A DNA stretch of 42,249 nucleotides from RUG343 sp964486215 (GCA_964486215.1 CAZALI010000010.1:1-42249); one strand, 5' to 3'. Positions 8,861-17,541 are shown, counted from the stretch's first letter. Notes: generated from the sequence alone by a model not told the origin. Program-made: numbers and translations.

Positions 8861-8882
8861 AAGAACTAATTTCTTAGTTCTT
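8861..8882 (-). terminator. terminator of the dnaE-lspA-rluD operon
   Basis: Perfect 9-bp stem (AAGAACTAA / TTAGTTCTT) around a GAAA loop, followed on the minus strand by a run of T (8853-8860 region). The TAG stop of rluD (8866-8868) is inside the stem. Confidence 0.85.
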
Positions 8883-9741
8883 CTAATTTTTCTTTAAATT
8901 CTTTTGGTACTTCTACTTCGTATTCTAATAATTTATTTGTGATTGGATGAGTAAATTTTATTTTATATGAGTGTAGGTACTGACCAAAATCATTATTACT
9001 TGTATTATATACAGGATCATTTGTTACTGGATGAGAAATATATTTCATATGGACTCTTATTTGATGAGTTCTTCCTGTCTCTAAAATACATTCTATTAAA
9101 GTATTATTTTTAAATCTTTCTAGTACTTTGATATTTGTTATGGCTTCTTTTCCATTTACATCTGTTATAGCCATTTTTTGTCTATTATTAATGTCTCTTC
9201 CTATAGGAGCATTTATTCTAGCAGTATCTTCTTCTATTACACCATCAACTATAGCTAGATAATGTCTTTCTATCTTATGTTTTGATATTAAATCTCCTAA
9301 TAATTCAAAAGTTTTTTCATCTTTAGCTACTACCATTAATCCACTAGTATCTTTATCAAGTCTATGTACTATACCTGGTCTTATATTATTAGTTTTGTCT
9401 TTATTTAAATAAAATAATAATCCATTTACTAAAGTATCATCATAATGACCTGGTGCAGGATGAACTACTCTTCCACTTTCTTTGTTGATAATCATTAAAT
9501 ATTCATCTTCATATACAATATTTAATGGTATATTTTTAGGTTCTACTGTAATATCAAAATTTAATTCATCATCTACTTCTACTTCATCATTTAATTTTAC
9601 TTTATAACTACTAGATACTACTTTATCATTTACTAATACTTTTTCATCTTTAATTAACTTTTGTATTTTACTACGAGATATATCTAATTTATCTGATAAG
9701 TAAGCATCTATTCTTAAATTTTCACTATCTTCTACTTTCAT
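8866..9741 (-). CDS. rluD: 23S rRNA pseudouridine synthase, RluD type
   Basis: 291 residues. An N-terminal S4 RNA-binding domain (about 6-70, with DKLDISRSKIQKLIKDEKVLVN) precedes the RluA/RluD catalytic domain, whose HRLDKDTSGLMVVAK motif carries the catalytic aspartate. The GRTHQIRVHM segment is also typical. It isomerises uridines in helix 69 of 23S rRNA if it is a true RluD; RluC-like specificity is possible. It starts 10 bp after lspA, the same pairing seen in many Bacillota. Confidence 0.9.
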   Translation of the reverse strand: MKVEDSENLRIDAYLSDKLDISRSKIQKLIKDEKVLVNDKVVSSSYKVKLNDEVEVDDELNFDITVEPKNIPLNIVYEDEYLMIINKESGRVVHPAPGHYDDTLVNGLLFYLNKDKTNNIRPGIVHRLDKDTSGLMVVAKDEKTFELLGDLISKHKIERHYLAIVDGVIEEDTARINAPIGRDINNRQKMAITDVNGKEAITNIKVLERFKNNTLIECILETGRTHQIRVHMKYISHPVTNDPVYNTSNNDFGQYLHSYKIKFTHPITNKLLEYEVEVPKEFKEKLEELRN

Positions 9742-9751
9742 ATGTACCTCT

Positions 9752-10255
9752 TTATTTATTTTTATATTTTTTTATACTATCTATTACTGTTAATACTATT
9801 AGTATAATAACTCCTATTACTATGCATGAATCTGCTAGATTAAATATTGGAAAATCAATAAATTTTAATAATATATAGTCTATTACTGATGAATAAAATA
9901 TCCTATCTAATAAATTACCTATTATTCCACCAATTATTAGAGAGAAAGATATTTGCTCCAACTTAGATGCTTCTTTTAAATTAGTTATATATCTATCTAT
10001 TATTATTAGAGCTATTAAAGCTAAAAGTATAAGTAAATACTTTTGATTCTGTAATATAGAGAATGCTGCACCAGTATTGTGAGTATAACAGATAGAAATA
10101 ATATTCTTAATAACCTGCAACTCTTTAGACTCGGTTAAATGATTAGAGACGATTACTTTTATTACTTGATCTATTATTAATATTAATACAGCATATGAAT
10201 AAATATTAGTTTTTATCTTAGTATATTTTATTTTAAATAATTCCTTTTTACTCAT
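9752..10255 (-). CDS. lspA: lipoprotein signal peptidase
   Basis: 167 residues with four membrane helices. The two catalytic aspartates are in GNLLDR (D117) and FNLADS (D142), and the NTGAAFS motif precedes them. LspA removes signal peptides from diacylglyceryl-prolipoproteins. Its ATG overlaps the end of dnaE by 4 bases and rluD follows closely, so the three genes are one operon. Confidence 0.95.
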   Translation of the reverse strand: MSKKELFKIKYTKIKTNIYSYAVLILIIDQVIKVIVSNHLTESKELQVIKNIISICYTHNTGAAFSILQNQKYLLILLALIALIIIDRYITNLKEASKLEQISFSLIIGGIIGNLLDRIFYSSVIDYILLKFIDFPIFNLADSCIVIGVIILIVLTVIDSIKKYKNK

Positions 10256-13197
10256 TTCTTTACCTCTAAATTCTTTATTTTATCTACTATTATTTGATAG
10301 ACATCAAGTCTCTTTTCTACTCTTCCTCTTATCTTTAATAAGTCTCCTTTTTTAATACTTGGATAATCATTATATACTTTTGGAAATAAAGTAAATTCAG
10401 CAGTAGATGTTTCATCACTACCAGTAATAAACTCCATCTTATCACCTTTTTTAGTAGTAATAGTTTTTGTTTTATCTACTAATATTAATGTATCTATTAC
10501 TTTATTAAAATTATTAGGTATTTCTATTAATGGTATACAATATGGATTATCTTTTTTATACATATTAGTTGGATGATTAGATAAGTATATACCAAATACT
10601 TCTTTTTCTTTTTCTAATAAATCTTTCATTTCATATTCTTGTTGGAATAATATTTCTGGTTTTGATACTAATGATTCATCTAAATCTTTAGTTAATTCTC
10701 CATAGTTATATAAATTATCTAGATTAAATAGAAGAGTTGCTCTATTATAATTAAATTCTTTAAAAACATCAGCTTCTATTAAAGTTTCTATAGTCTTTTT
10801 ACCTATACCTATTTTTACTAATCTAGAGAAAGTATTATAAATATCTGTAAATTTAGATTTTTTCCTTTCTTCAATAATACTAGATGAAGATACTCCTCCA
10901 ATAGACTTTATATTAGATATTGGATAAATAATTTTATCTTTATCAACTAAGTAATTACTACTACTTTTATTAATAGTAGGTTTTTCTATTTCAATATTAT
11001 TAGCTTTAGCTTCTAAGATATATTCATTTGTTTTACTTACACTACCTATAACATTAGTTAATAAATTAGCAAAGAATATTGTTTTATAATGAGCTTTTAG
11101 ATAAGCCATTTTATAAGCAATTATAGAGTAAGCTACTGAGTGAGATCTGTTAAAACCATAACCAGCAAAGTTTAATATAAGTTTAAATATCTCTCTAGAC
11201 TTATCTTCTGTATGACCCGCAGCAATACTTTTCTTAACAAACTTTTCTTCTTCTTTCTTTAAGACATCTAATTTCTTTTTAGACATAGCTCTTCTTAAAA
11301 TATCAGCTTCTCCTAAAGTATATCCTGCATATATAGAAGCTACTTGTATTATTTGTTCTTGATATATTAAAATTCCATAAGTATTTTTAGTTACTTCTTT
11401 TAGAGATTCATCTATATAAGTTATTTTTTCTTCACCATGTTTCCTTCTAATATAAGAATCTATATTTACAGCTGGTCCTGGTCTAAATAGGGCTATTGCT
11501 GCGAAGATATCTTCAAAAGTATTTGGCTTTAATTTACGTAAGAAATTACGCATACCAGCTGATTCAAATTGGAATATTCCACAAGTATTAGCTGTTTCAA
11601 AGATATGAAGAGCTTCTTTATCATCTAATGGTATTTTAGGAAACTCTACTCTCTTTTTCTCTATCTTTTTAATATCATCTAATATATTAGAAATAATAGT
11701 TAAATTCTTTAAACCTAAGAAGTCCATTTTAAGCAATCCTAAATCTTCAAGATATTCCATAGTATAAGATGAAAGATACATATCATCTCCTACTGTTAGA
11801 GGAATTACTTCATCTAAATCTACTCTACTCATAACAATACCAGCTGCATGTGATGAAGTATGTCTAGGAAATCCTTCTATTTTAGTCGCAATATCAAACA
11901 TTTTCTTTAGAGAAGAATCATTATCTATTTCTCTTCTAAAAGAAGAATTATTTTTATAAAAATCCATTAATTTATCTTTAGTAAATGTAGGTATATGATG
12001 ACACAAGCTATCTACTTTATAGATTGGTATATTTAATACTCTTGATACATCTCTTATTACTTGTTTAGCTCCAAGTGTACCAAAAGTTACAATACCACAT
12101 ACTCTATTCTCACCATACTTTTTAATAACATATTTAATAACTTCTTCTCTTTTATTATCTGGAAAATCTGTATCAATATCAGGCATTGTTTTTCTTTCTG
12201 GATTTAGAAATCTTTCAAATAATAAATCATATTTTATAGGATCAATATCAGTAATACCTAAAGAGTAAGCTACTAATGAGCCTGCAGCACTACCTCTACC
12301 TGGACCAACTAAAATATTACTTTTTTTAGCATACTTAATAAAGTCATAAACTACTAAGAAATAGTTAGGAAAGCCCATTTCATTTATTACTTTTAATTCA
12401 TAACTTAATCTATCTTTATATACTTTTGGTATATCATTATTTAGTCTTTTAGCTAAACCTTTTTTACTTAATTCAAATAAATATTTAGCTGGATCATCAC
12501 ATTCATATAATGGTAGATAATTCTCTTTAGGTGGAAATTCTAAGTTACAAGATTCGGCTATTTTAATAGTATTAATTAAACCTTTATTATCAGTTAATTC
12601 TTCGATATTAGATAAGTACAATTCATGATTTTTGGTATCATAATCTACTTCGTCAGTAATAGTTTTCCCATCTCTTATACGATATAGATATGGAAGTAGT
12701 TTTTCATCATTTCCTTTTAGATATAAATTTTCTCTTAAGAAGACAATATCTTTAGTAATAAGTAAACTTTCTGTTTCTTCTTTTTTAGTACTATAACCTA
12801 GATAAATATCTTTATATATTTTCTTTAAGTCTTCAAATCTTTCTTTATAGGCAAATGGAACTAATACTATGACATCTTTGTTATACTTTTTTATATCTTT
12901 TTCTTCTATTAATCTTTTATTTTGAATAGTAGATAATTTCATTAACATCTTATAACCAGTATAATTCTTAGCTAATAGAATTATATTATATTCTTCTAAT
13001 TTAATATCTAGACCTATAATTGGTTTTATACTTTTAGATTCACATTTATGAATAAATTCTTCTGTACCATACATATTAGTATCAGTAATAACCATAGAAT
13101 CTAAATTATTATTTGAGGCATAATTAACTAAATCATCTACTTTTAATAGTGATGATAATAATGTATAATTTGTTTTATTATATAAAGGTATATACAT
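10252..13197 (-). CDS. dnaE: DNA polymerase III alpha subunit, DnaE type
   Basis: About 981 residues, short against roughly 1100 for Bacillus DnaE. Order: PHP domain, polymerase core with GPGRGSAAGS and PDIDTDFPD (catalytic aspartates near 340-344), thumb and fingers, helix-hairpin-helix region (GIGKKTIETLIEADVF), and a C-terminal OB fold (DTLILVDKTKTI). The start is ATG 13195-13197: an in-frame ATG 18 bases upstream lies 5' of the AGGAGG ribosome site (13205-13210), which is seven bases from the chosen start. The PHP domain has lost the usual metal-binding histidines at its N-terminus. In Bacillota DnaE extends primers before PolC takes over. Confidence 0.93.
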   Translation of the reverse strand: MYIPLYNKTNYTLLSSLLKVDDLVNYASNNNLDSMVITDTNMYGTEEFIHKCESKSIKPIIGLDIKLEEYNIILLAKNYTGYKMLMKLSTIQNKRLIEEKDIKKYNKDVIVLVPFAYKERFEDLKKIYKDIYLGYSTKKEETESLLITKDIVFLRENLYLKGNDEKLLPYLYRIRDGKTITDEVDYDTKNHELYLSNIEELTDNKGLINTIKIAESCNLEFPPKENYLPLYECDDPAKYLFELSKKGLAKRLNNDIPKVYKDRLSYELKVINEMGFPNYFLVVYDFIKYAKKSNILVGPGRGSAAGSLVAYSLGITDIDPIKYDLLFERFLNPERKTMPDIDTDFPDNKREEVIKYVIKKYGENRVCGIVTFGTLGAKQVIRDVSRVLNIPIYKVDSLCHHIPTFTKDKLMDFYKNNSSFRREIDNDSSLKKMFDIATKIEGFPRHTSSHAAGIVMSRVDLDEVIPLTVGDDMYLSSYTMEYLEDLGLLKMDFLGLKNLTIISNILDDIKKIEKKRVEFPKIPLDDKEALHIFETANTCGIFQFESAGMRNFLRKLKPNTFEDIFAAIALFRPGPAVNIDSYIRRKHGEEKITYIDESLKEVTKNTYGILIYQEQIIQVASIYAGYTLGEADILRRAMSKKKLDVLKKEEEKFVKKSIAAGHTEDKSREIFKLILNFAGYGFNRSHSVAYSIIAYKMAYLKAHYKTIFFANLLTNVIGSVSKTNEYILEAKANNIEIEKPTINKSSSNYLVDKDKIIYPISNIKSIGGVSSSSIIEERKKSKFTDIYNTFSRLVKIGIGKKTIETLIEADVFKEFNYNRATLLFNLDNLYNYGELTKDLDESLVSKPEILFQQEYEMKDLLEKEKEVFGIYLSNHPTNMYKKDNPYCIPLIEIPNNFNKVIDTLILVDKTKTITTKKGDKMEFITGSDETSTAEFTLFPKVYNDYPSIKKGDLLKIRGRVEKRLDVYQIIVDKIKNLEVKK

Positions 13198-13254
13198 AGT
13201 TAATCCTCCTCTCATTTATAATAACACATTATATATAAATTTTTAGTATTTTCA

Positions 13255-13283
13255 TTGAAATATTTGACTTTAAAGACTATTTA
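13255..13283 (+). promoter_or_regulatory. possible rpmB promoter
   Basis: TTGAAA (13255-13260) and TATTTA (13278-13283) with a 17-base spacer, 38 bases before the rpmB start. The -10 is only a fair match. Confidence 0.35.
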
Positions 13284-13321
13284 TGATAAAGTTAATACGC
13301 GTATATGAAGGAGGAATGGAC

Positions 13322-13501
13322 ATGGCAGTAAATGTATCAAATAGAAAAGGTAATGTTAAAAATATCAGAAGTCATGCTTTAAATGCTACTAAGAAGAGAC
13401 AAAAGACCAATTTACAAGTTTGTACATTAGATGATGGTAGTAAAGTTAGATTAAGTGTAAAAGAAATTAGAACTTTAAATAAACAAAAAAAATCTGCATA
13501 A
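13322..13501 (+). CDS. rpmB: 50S ribosomal protein L28
   Basis: 59 residues, basic. SHALNATKKRQKTNLQ followed by K-V-R-L-S-V-K-E-I-R-T-L fits the L28 core (S-H-A-N-x-x-T-K-R-x-W-x-x-N-L-Q). The start ATG 13322-13324 is set by AAGGAGG at 13308-13314 with a seven-base gap; an ATG at 13316 is too close and one at 13283 lies upstream of the site. No C-x-x-C pairs are present, so it is the zinc-free form. A lone ribosomal gene, divergent from dnaE. Confidence 0.88.
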   Translation: MAVNVSNRKGNVKNIRSHALNATKKRQKTNLQVCTLDDGSKVRLSVKEIRTLNKQKKSA

Positions 13502-13513
13502 TGCAGATTTTTT
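13487..13513. terminator. shared bidirectional terminator, rpmB and the convergent gene
   Basis: Inverted repeat AAAAAATCTGCA / TGCAGATTTTTT around TAA, which is the rpmB stop codon. A and T runs on both sides let it work for rpmB on the plus strand and for the gene ending at 13513 on the minus strand. Confidence 0.85.
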
Positions 13514-14220
13514 TATTTACATTCATATCCGTTAGTTGTCAAATAATTAACGACAGCTTCTTTAGTATCATTTAATTTTAAATCTACCTTAGAAACTTCA
13601 TCTACTATTTTATAAGATGCATATTTAGCTGTATCTAAATTTACTAAATCAATAGTTACTGCGATTTGTAAGCCAGCAACTGTTCCATCATTTGTAGGAG
13701 TTACAGCTAACGTATAACCCGGAATTTGATAAGCAGCTATAGCAGTATATCCAGTCTTCAATGTATTAATTGTAACTGGACCAGTTGAATTACCAGTAGT
13801 TGGTGTTAATACCATAGTTTTTGTATAATTTTGTAGTTTATTTTCCTCATCAAATGATAATTCATAAGTTACTTGTTTATCTGTACCATTTGGTTGACTA
13901 GGTGTAGCTTTTTGACAAGTAGTACTAGCTGTAGTGTCTTCTACAGTAGCAGCTTTGCCATTATCATCTGTATCGTTAGTTGTTGTCTCTTCAGTTTTTC
14001 CACTCTGACTAGTATCTAGTCCTAGCATTGAAGCAATAGAATTGTATGAAAAGCCACCTACTATAGCTAATACACCAATAGCAAATAAACATACAGCTAA
14101 TTTTTTAGGAAGAGAAGCTTTCTTTTCCTCTTTAGCAACTTGTTCAACATCATTTAAGTTTAGTACTTGAGTTTGTTGTTGATTTTGTACTTGATCATTA
14201 TTAATTTGATTTGGATTCAT
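13513..14220 (-). CDS. membrane-anchored protein of unknown function
   Basis: 235 residues. A glutamine- and asparagine-rich cytoplasmic tail (1-40), one membrane helix (about 41-58), then a threonine-rich spacer (70-100) and an outside domain of about 130 residues with two cysteines, C102 and C234, that could form a disulfide joining the two ends of the domain. The outside domain vaguely recalls YehR-like DUF1307 proteins (repeated T-Y-E-L / T-K-T-M-V-L strands), but the match is not convincing. It follows typA on the minus strand after a terminator and shares a terminator with rpmB. Confidence 0.7.
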   Translation of the reverse strand: MNPNQINNDQVQNQQQTQVLNLNDVEQVAKEEKKASLPKKLAVCLFAIGVLAIVGGFSYNSIASMLGLDTSQSGKTEETTTNDTDDNGKAATVEDTTASTTCQKATPSQPNGTDKQVTYELSFDEENKLQNYTKTMVLTPTTGNSTGPVTINTLKTGYTAIAAYQIPGYTLAVTPTNDGTVAGLQIAVTIDLVNLDTAKYASYKIVDEVSKVDLKLNDTKEAVVNYLTTNGYECK

Positions 14221-14278
14221 ATCATCACTACCTTATATATACATTATAGATAAAATTTTATTAATAAGCAAGAAAAAA

Positions 14279-14303
14279 AGTAATTAATAGTTCATTAATT
14301 ACT
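14279..14303 (-). terminator. terminator of typA
   Basis: Nine-bp stem AGTAATTAA / TTAATTACT around TGAACTA, followed on the minus strand by seven T (14272-14278 region). The typA stop codon (14295-14297) is in the 5' arm. Confidence 0.8.
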
Positions 14304-16121
14304 CTTTTCATTTTTCTTTTTAGCATCAAACTTTTTTCTGTCTTCAGTTTTTAGTATTTTTTTACGTAATCTTATATTATGAGGTGTTACTTCTACTAAT
14401 TCATCTGAATTAATATAATCAAGTGCATACTCTAAAGATATAGGTCTAGGTCTTTTTAAGACAACTGTATGATCTGAACCTGCTGCTCTTGTGTTAGTTA
14501 ATTGTTTACCCTTAACAACATTTACAGCTAAGTCATCATCTCTATTACATTCTCCTACAATCATACCTTCATATACTTCAGTACCTGGTTCAATAAACAT
14601 AACACCACGATCTTCTAAGTTACCAATAGAATATGCAGTAGCATTACCATTATCAACTGATACTAATACGCCAAGTGTTCTTTCTCCAATATCTAAGTTC
14701 TCATATGGCATATAATCTTTGAATGTATGATTCATAATACCATAACCTTTAGTTAGAGTCATAAAGTCAGTTGAGAATCCTATTAGTCCGCGTGATGGAA
14801 TAGTATAATTTAGACGAACTTGATTTTCAAAGTTAGTCATATTATCCATATGAGCTCCACGAACACCTAAACGTTCTATTACAGCACCTACTGAGTCTTG
14901 TGGTACTTCTATTTGTAAATCTTCATATGGTTCGTATTTAACTCCATCTTTTTCTTTTATTATTACTTGTGGTTTACTTACTTCTATTTCAAAACCTTCT
15001 CTACGCATATTTTCTATTAATATACCTAGATGTAGTTCTCCTCTTCCAGAAACCATAAATGATTCATTAGAAATTTGCTTTACTTTTAAGCTTACATCTT
15101 TTTGAGTTTCTCTATCTAATCTCTCTCCTATTTTTCTAGCAGTGACAATCTTACCATCTTTTCCTACGAATGGAGATGAGTTAGTACCAAATGTCATTTG
15201 AAGAGTTGGTTCATCAATATGTAGTGGTGGTAATGGTTTTATATTATCATTATTACATATTGTTTCACCTACTGAGATGTCAGCTAATCCTGCGATAGCA
15301 ACTATATCTCCAGCTTCAGCTTCATCTATTTCTATTCTATTATATCCATAATAACCAAATAATTTTTGAATTCTGAATTGTTTTTCACTTCCATCTAGAC
15401 GACAACAAGTTACCATAGAACCAGTTTTTATCTTACCATTTTGAACTCTACCAATACCGATTCTTCCTACGAATTCATTGTAGTCTAATAGAGCTGGTTG
15501 AAATTGTAGACTAGCTTCTGGGTCTCCTTTTGGTGCAGGTATTTCTTCAATAATTGTATCTAGAATTTCACCAAGTCCCTCAGTTTGAGTAGATACGTCT
15601 GGTGAATATGAACAAGTATTATTTACTGCTGATGCATAAATAGTCTTAAAGTCTAACTGATCATCTTCAGCACCAAGTTCAATGAATAAATCAAGTATTT
15701 CATCAACTACAGCTTCTGGTCTAGCAGCAGGTTTATCTATCTTATTAATTACTACTATTGGTTTTACTTTAGCTTCAAATGCTTTCTTTAATACAAATCT
15801 AGTTTGAGGCATAGCCCCTTCATAAGCATCAACTACTAAAATAACACCATCAACCATATTCATAATACGTTCTACTTCTCCACCAAAGTCAGCATGACCT
15901 GGAGTATCTAGAATATTAATTCTAACTCCTTTATAGTCAATAGCTGTTGTCTTGGCTAAAATTGTTATTCCTCTTTCTCTTTCTAGATCATTAGAATCCA
16001 TTGATAAGTTAGATATATCTTCATTATCTCTAAACATACCAGAGTGTTTTAAGATACCATCTACTAATGTTGTTTTTCCATGATCTACGTGAGCAATAAT
16101 GGCTACATTTCTTTTTTCCAT
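14295..16121 (-). CDS. typA: translational GTPase TypA/BipA
   Basis: 608 residues, full length. G1 AHVDHGKTTL, the effector-region RERGITI, G3 DTPGHADFGGEVERIM and G4 NKIDKP are intact; EF-G-like domains III and V and the TypA-specific C-terminal domain follow. It binds the ribosome, aids 50S assembly and adaptation to stress or cold. It follows the HAD gene by 53 bp but has its own promoter. Confidence 0.96.
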   Translation of the reverse strand: MEKRNVAIIAHVDHGKTTLVDGILKHSGMFRDNEDISNLSMDSNDLERERGITILAKTTAIDYKGVRINILDTPGHADFGGEVERIMNMVDGVILVVDAYEGAMPQTRFVLKKAFEAKVKPIVVINKIDKPAARPEAVVDEILDLFIELGAEDDQLDFKTIYASAVNNTCSYSPDVSTQTEGLGEILDTIIEEIPAPKGDPEASLQFQPALLDYNEFVGRIGIGRVQNGKIKTGSMVTCCRLDGSEKQFRIQKLFGYYGYNRIEIDEAEAGDIVAIAGLADISVGETICNNDNIKPLPPLHIDEPTLQMTFGTNSSPFVGKDGKIVTARKIGERLDRETQKDVSLKVKQISNESFMVSGRGELHLGILIENMRREGFEIEVSKPQVIIKEKDGVKYEPYEDLQIEVPQDSVGAVIERLGVRGAHMDNMTNFENQVRLNYTIPSRGLIGFSTDFMTLTKGYGIMNHTFKDYMPYENLDIGERTLGVLVSVDNGNATAYSIGNLEDRGVMFIEPGTEVYEGMIVGECNRDDDLAVNVVKGKQLTNTRAAGSDHTVVLKRPRPISLEYALDYINSDELVEVTPHNIRLRKKILKTEDRKKFDAKKKNEKSN

Positions 16122-16148
16122 ATGCTTACACCTCTTTGCAACCCATAA

Positions 16149-16177
16149 ATTATATCATATTATTTAAAATTTGACTA
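16149..16177 (-). promoter_or_regulatory. promoter of typA
   Basis: TGATATAAT on the minus strand gives an extended -10 (TATAAT at 16149-16154). A partial -35, TAGTCA (16172-16177), is 17 bases away and overlaps the stop codon of the HAD gene. Confidence 0.5.
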
Positions 16178-16861
16178 TATTTTTTCTACATAATCAATAA
16201 AATCGGATAAAGTAGCAAATTCCTTTTTACCAACTCCATCTAATAAATCTGTATGATTAGTCATTGTATAGCCATTAAAATCTTTAATCATTTCAACATC
16301 ATTTACATCATCACCAATAACATATAAATCATTTAAACTATATTTTTCATTGTCTAGTAAATATTTTAAAGCAATTGATTTACTTGCTTCTGAATCTGTA
16401 ATATTTAAATATTCTCTACTTAAATAAGCATATACATCTACTTTACTTTTTATTTCTTCTAATAACTTAGTATATATTTCTCTATCAGTAATTTTAGAAT
16501 TTATTTTTATACAATCATTTTTATTATTAGTAATATTATATCCATCATCTAAAAAGCAATCTAAGTTACGTTCTTTAAATATTTCTTCTATTCTTTCCAC
16601 TTTTTCTGTTGGCAATAAATAATCTTTAATTGAGTAATCTAAATTATTAAATATCTTAGTTCCATCTTCACAGATAAGATAAGAATATTTAATATTATGC
16701 TTATCTAATTCTTGTTTTAAATCTGTATACATTCTACCAGTAACTACAATAAATATATTACCTTTCTTTATAAAGCTATTAATACTTTCAATGTTCTTTT
16801 TAACTATCTTTTCATCTTTAACAAATAAAGTATTATCAAAATCACTAGCAATTATTTTCAT
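16175..16861 (-). CDS. HAD-superfamily (Cof-type) phosphatase
   Basis: 228 residues. Motif I DFDNTLF carries the nucleophile, VVTGR motif II, a lysine in SKSIALKYLL motif III, and GDDVNDVEM motif IV; the cap is of the IIB type. It would dephosphorylate a small sugar phosphate or flavin phosphate; the substrate is not readable. The start at 16859-16861 follows an AGGTG site; a longer reading frame upstream (to 16906) has no such site. It lies directly downstream of the structured region 16904-17235, which may be its leader. Confidence 0.85.
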   Translation of the reverse strand: MKIIASDFDNTLFVKDEKIVKKNIESINSFIKKGNIFIVVTGRMYTDLKQELDKHNIKYSYLICEDGTKIFNNLDYSIKDYLLPTEKVERIEEIFKERNLDCFLDDGYNITNNKNDCIKINSKITDREIYTKLLEEIKSKVDVYAYLSREYLNITDSEASKSIALKYLLDNEKYSLNDLYVIGDDVNDVEMIKDFNGYTMTNHTDLLDGVGKKEFATLSDFIDYVEKI

Positions 16862-16903
16862 ATTATCACCTACTATTAGTATAATAAATATTATTATTTT
16901 TTC

Positions 16904-17235
16904 CAACTAAAAAGAGAAAGTACATATCCTATTTTTAGTTGCAACCAATAAGATTTTATACTTTCCCCAAACGCGTTTCTCGGAACTGAGCAATTACCCA
17001 CTGTCGTATGTGGATACCTATTTGCCGTTAATGCTAAACGACCGACTATTCATTTACCATGTGTTCCTTTAGTAATAATTTTTACCATTTATTAATAATA
17101 TACAAGAATTATTTCTAATTAATTTATATTATTAATTTTGGTATTACCGACAATATATGACCTCTCGTCATATACAAATGGTTAAGATGAGGTCTTGATC
17201 CCATGATAACCTTAGTAGTTATATTTTTATATTAT
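16904..17235 (-). ncRNA. candidate structured RNA or leader upstream of the HAD gene
   Basis: Stems on the minus strand include GTAGTTATA/TATAACTAC (about 17214-17239), GGTTA/TAACC (17180-17209), TATATGAC/GTCATATA (17153-17173), a long-range GGAAC/GTTCC (16982-16986 with 17063-17067), UAUCCAC/GUGGGUA (17010-17016 with 16995-17001) and a two-part hairpin GAAAGUA/UACUUUC plus AUCUUAU/AUAGGAU (16916-16965). CAACTAAAAA (16932-16941) pairs with TTTTTAGTTG (16904-16913), giving a pseudoknot or an alternative fold. Three stems contain G-U pairs on the minus strand that would be A-C mismatches on the plus strand, which points to minus-strand transcription. I do not recognise the family; RNase P, tmRNA and SRP signatures are absent. 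Confidence 0.5.
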
Positions 17236-17343
17236 AACTACCTTGACTATAAATTATCATAAATTAATATATTTGTTAATTAATATTAAATACTTTTTTA
17301 CAGCTTTACATTTTTTTGTGTAAAATTTTTTATACATTTATAC

Positions 17344-17371
17344 TTGACTTTATGGGCTTTTTTAGTATAAT
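17344..17371 (+). promoter_or_regulatory. promoter of tRNA-Gly
   Basis: TTGACT (17344-17349) and TATAAT (17366-17371) with a 16-base spacer, 46 bases before the tRNA. A close sigma-A-type match. Confidence 0.8.
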
Positions 17372-17417
17372 TATATTTGTCTACTTGATTAGTCGGTTTT
17401 CCGACAATCCTAAGTAT

Positions 17418-17491
17418 GCGGATGTAGTTTAATGGTAGAACCTTAGCCTTCCAAGCTAACTACGGGAGTTCGATTCTCCTCATCCGCTCCA
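17418..17491 (+). tRNA. tRNA-Gly (anticodon TCC), CCA encoded
   Basis: Acceptor GCGGATG pairs with CATCCGC; D-arm with AATGGTAGA; anticodon loop CTTCCAA gives TCC; T-loop GTTCGATTC; discriminator T then encoded CCA at 17489-17491. It reads GGA and other GGN codons. Confidence 0.95.
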
Positions 17492-17500
17492 TTAGATTAT

Positions 17501-17529
17501 AAAAGCTTATCTTATGATAAGCTTTTTTT
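17501..17529. terminator. terminator of tRNA-Gly, shared with the convergent gene
   Basis: Perfect 11-bp stem AAAAGCTTATC / GATAAGCTTTT around TTAT, then further T on the plus strand. On the minus strand the stem is followed by only four T, so it may also end the transglutaminase-like gene. Confidence 0.85.
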
Positions 17530-17541
17530 GTTATTTAAATA

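Larger units (their letters stand above)
16862..17417. other. gene-free region, 556 bp, with tRNA promoter and RNA-like structure
   Basis: No convincing reading frame on either strand. 16904-17235 holds a set of stems described as a separate entry. 17240-17343 is plain AT-rich sequence with a weak hairpin (TTTACA / TGTAAA near 17305-17325). 17344-17371 is the tRNA-Gly promoter, and a small GTCGG-TTTT-CCGAC hairpin (17392-17405) lies in the tRNA leader. Confidence 0.8.

Noticed and set aside
10252..13215. dnaE starting at the first ATG (13213-13215)
   Set aside because: This ATG lies upstream of the AGGAGG ribosome site; the ATG at 13195 is at the right distance and begins the usual DnaE N-terminus.
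16904..17235. RNase P RNA, tmRNA, SRP RNA or a known riboswitch
   Set aside because: The GAGGAAAGUCC core and other RNase P boxes, a tRNA-like T arm with CCA end (tmRNA), and the GGAA tetraloop with its flanks (SRP) were not found on either strand. T-box, S-box, FMN, TPP, cobalamin and c-di-AMP core motifs were looked for and not seen.
17240..17343. Additional terminator or promoter in the AT-rich stretch before tRNA-Gly
   Set aside because: Only a weak 6-bp hairpin and no good hexamer pair; not enough to call.
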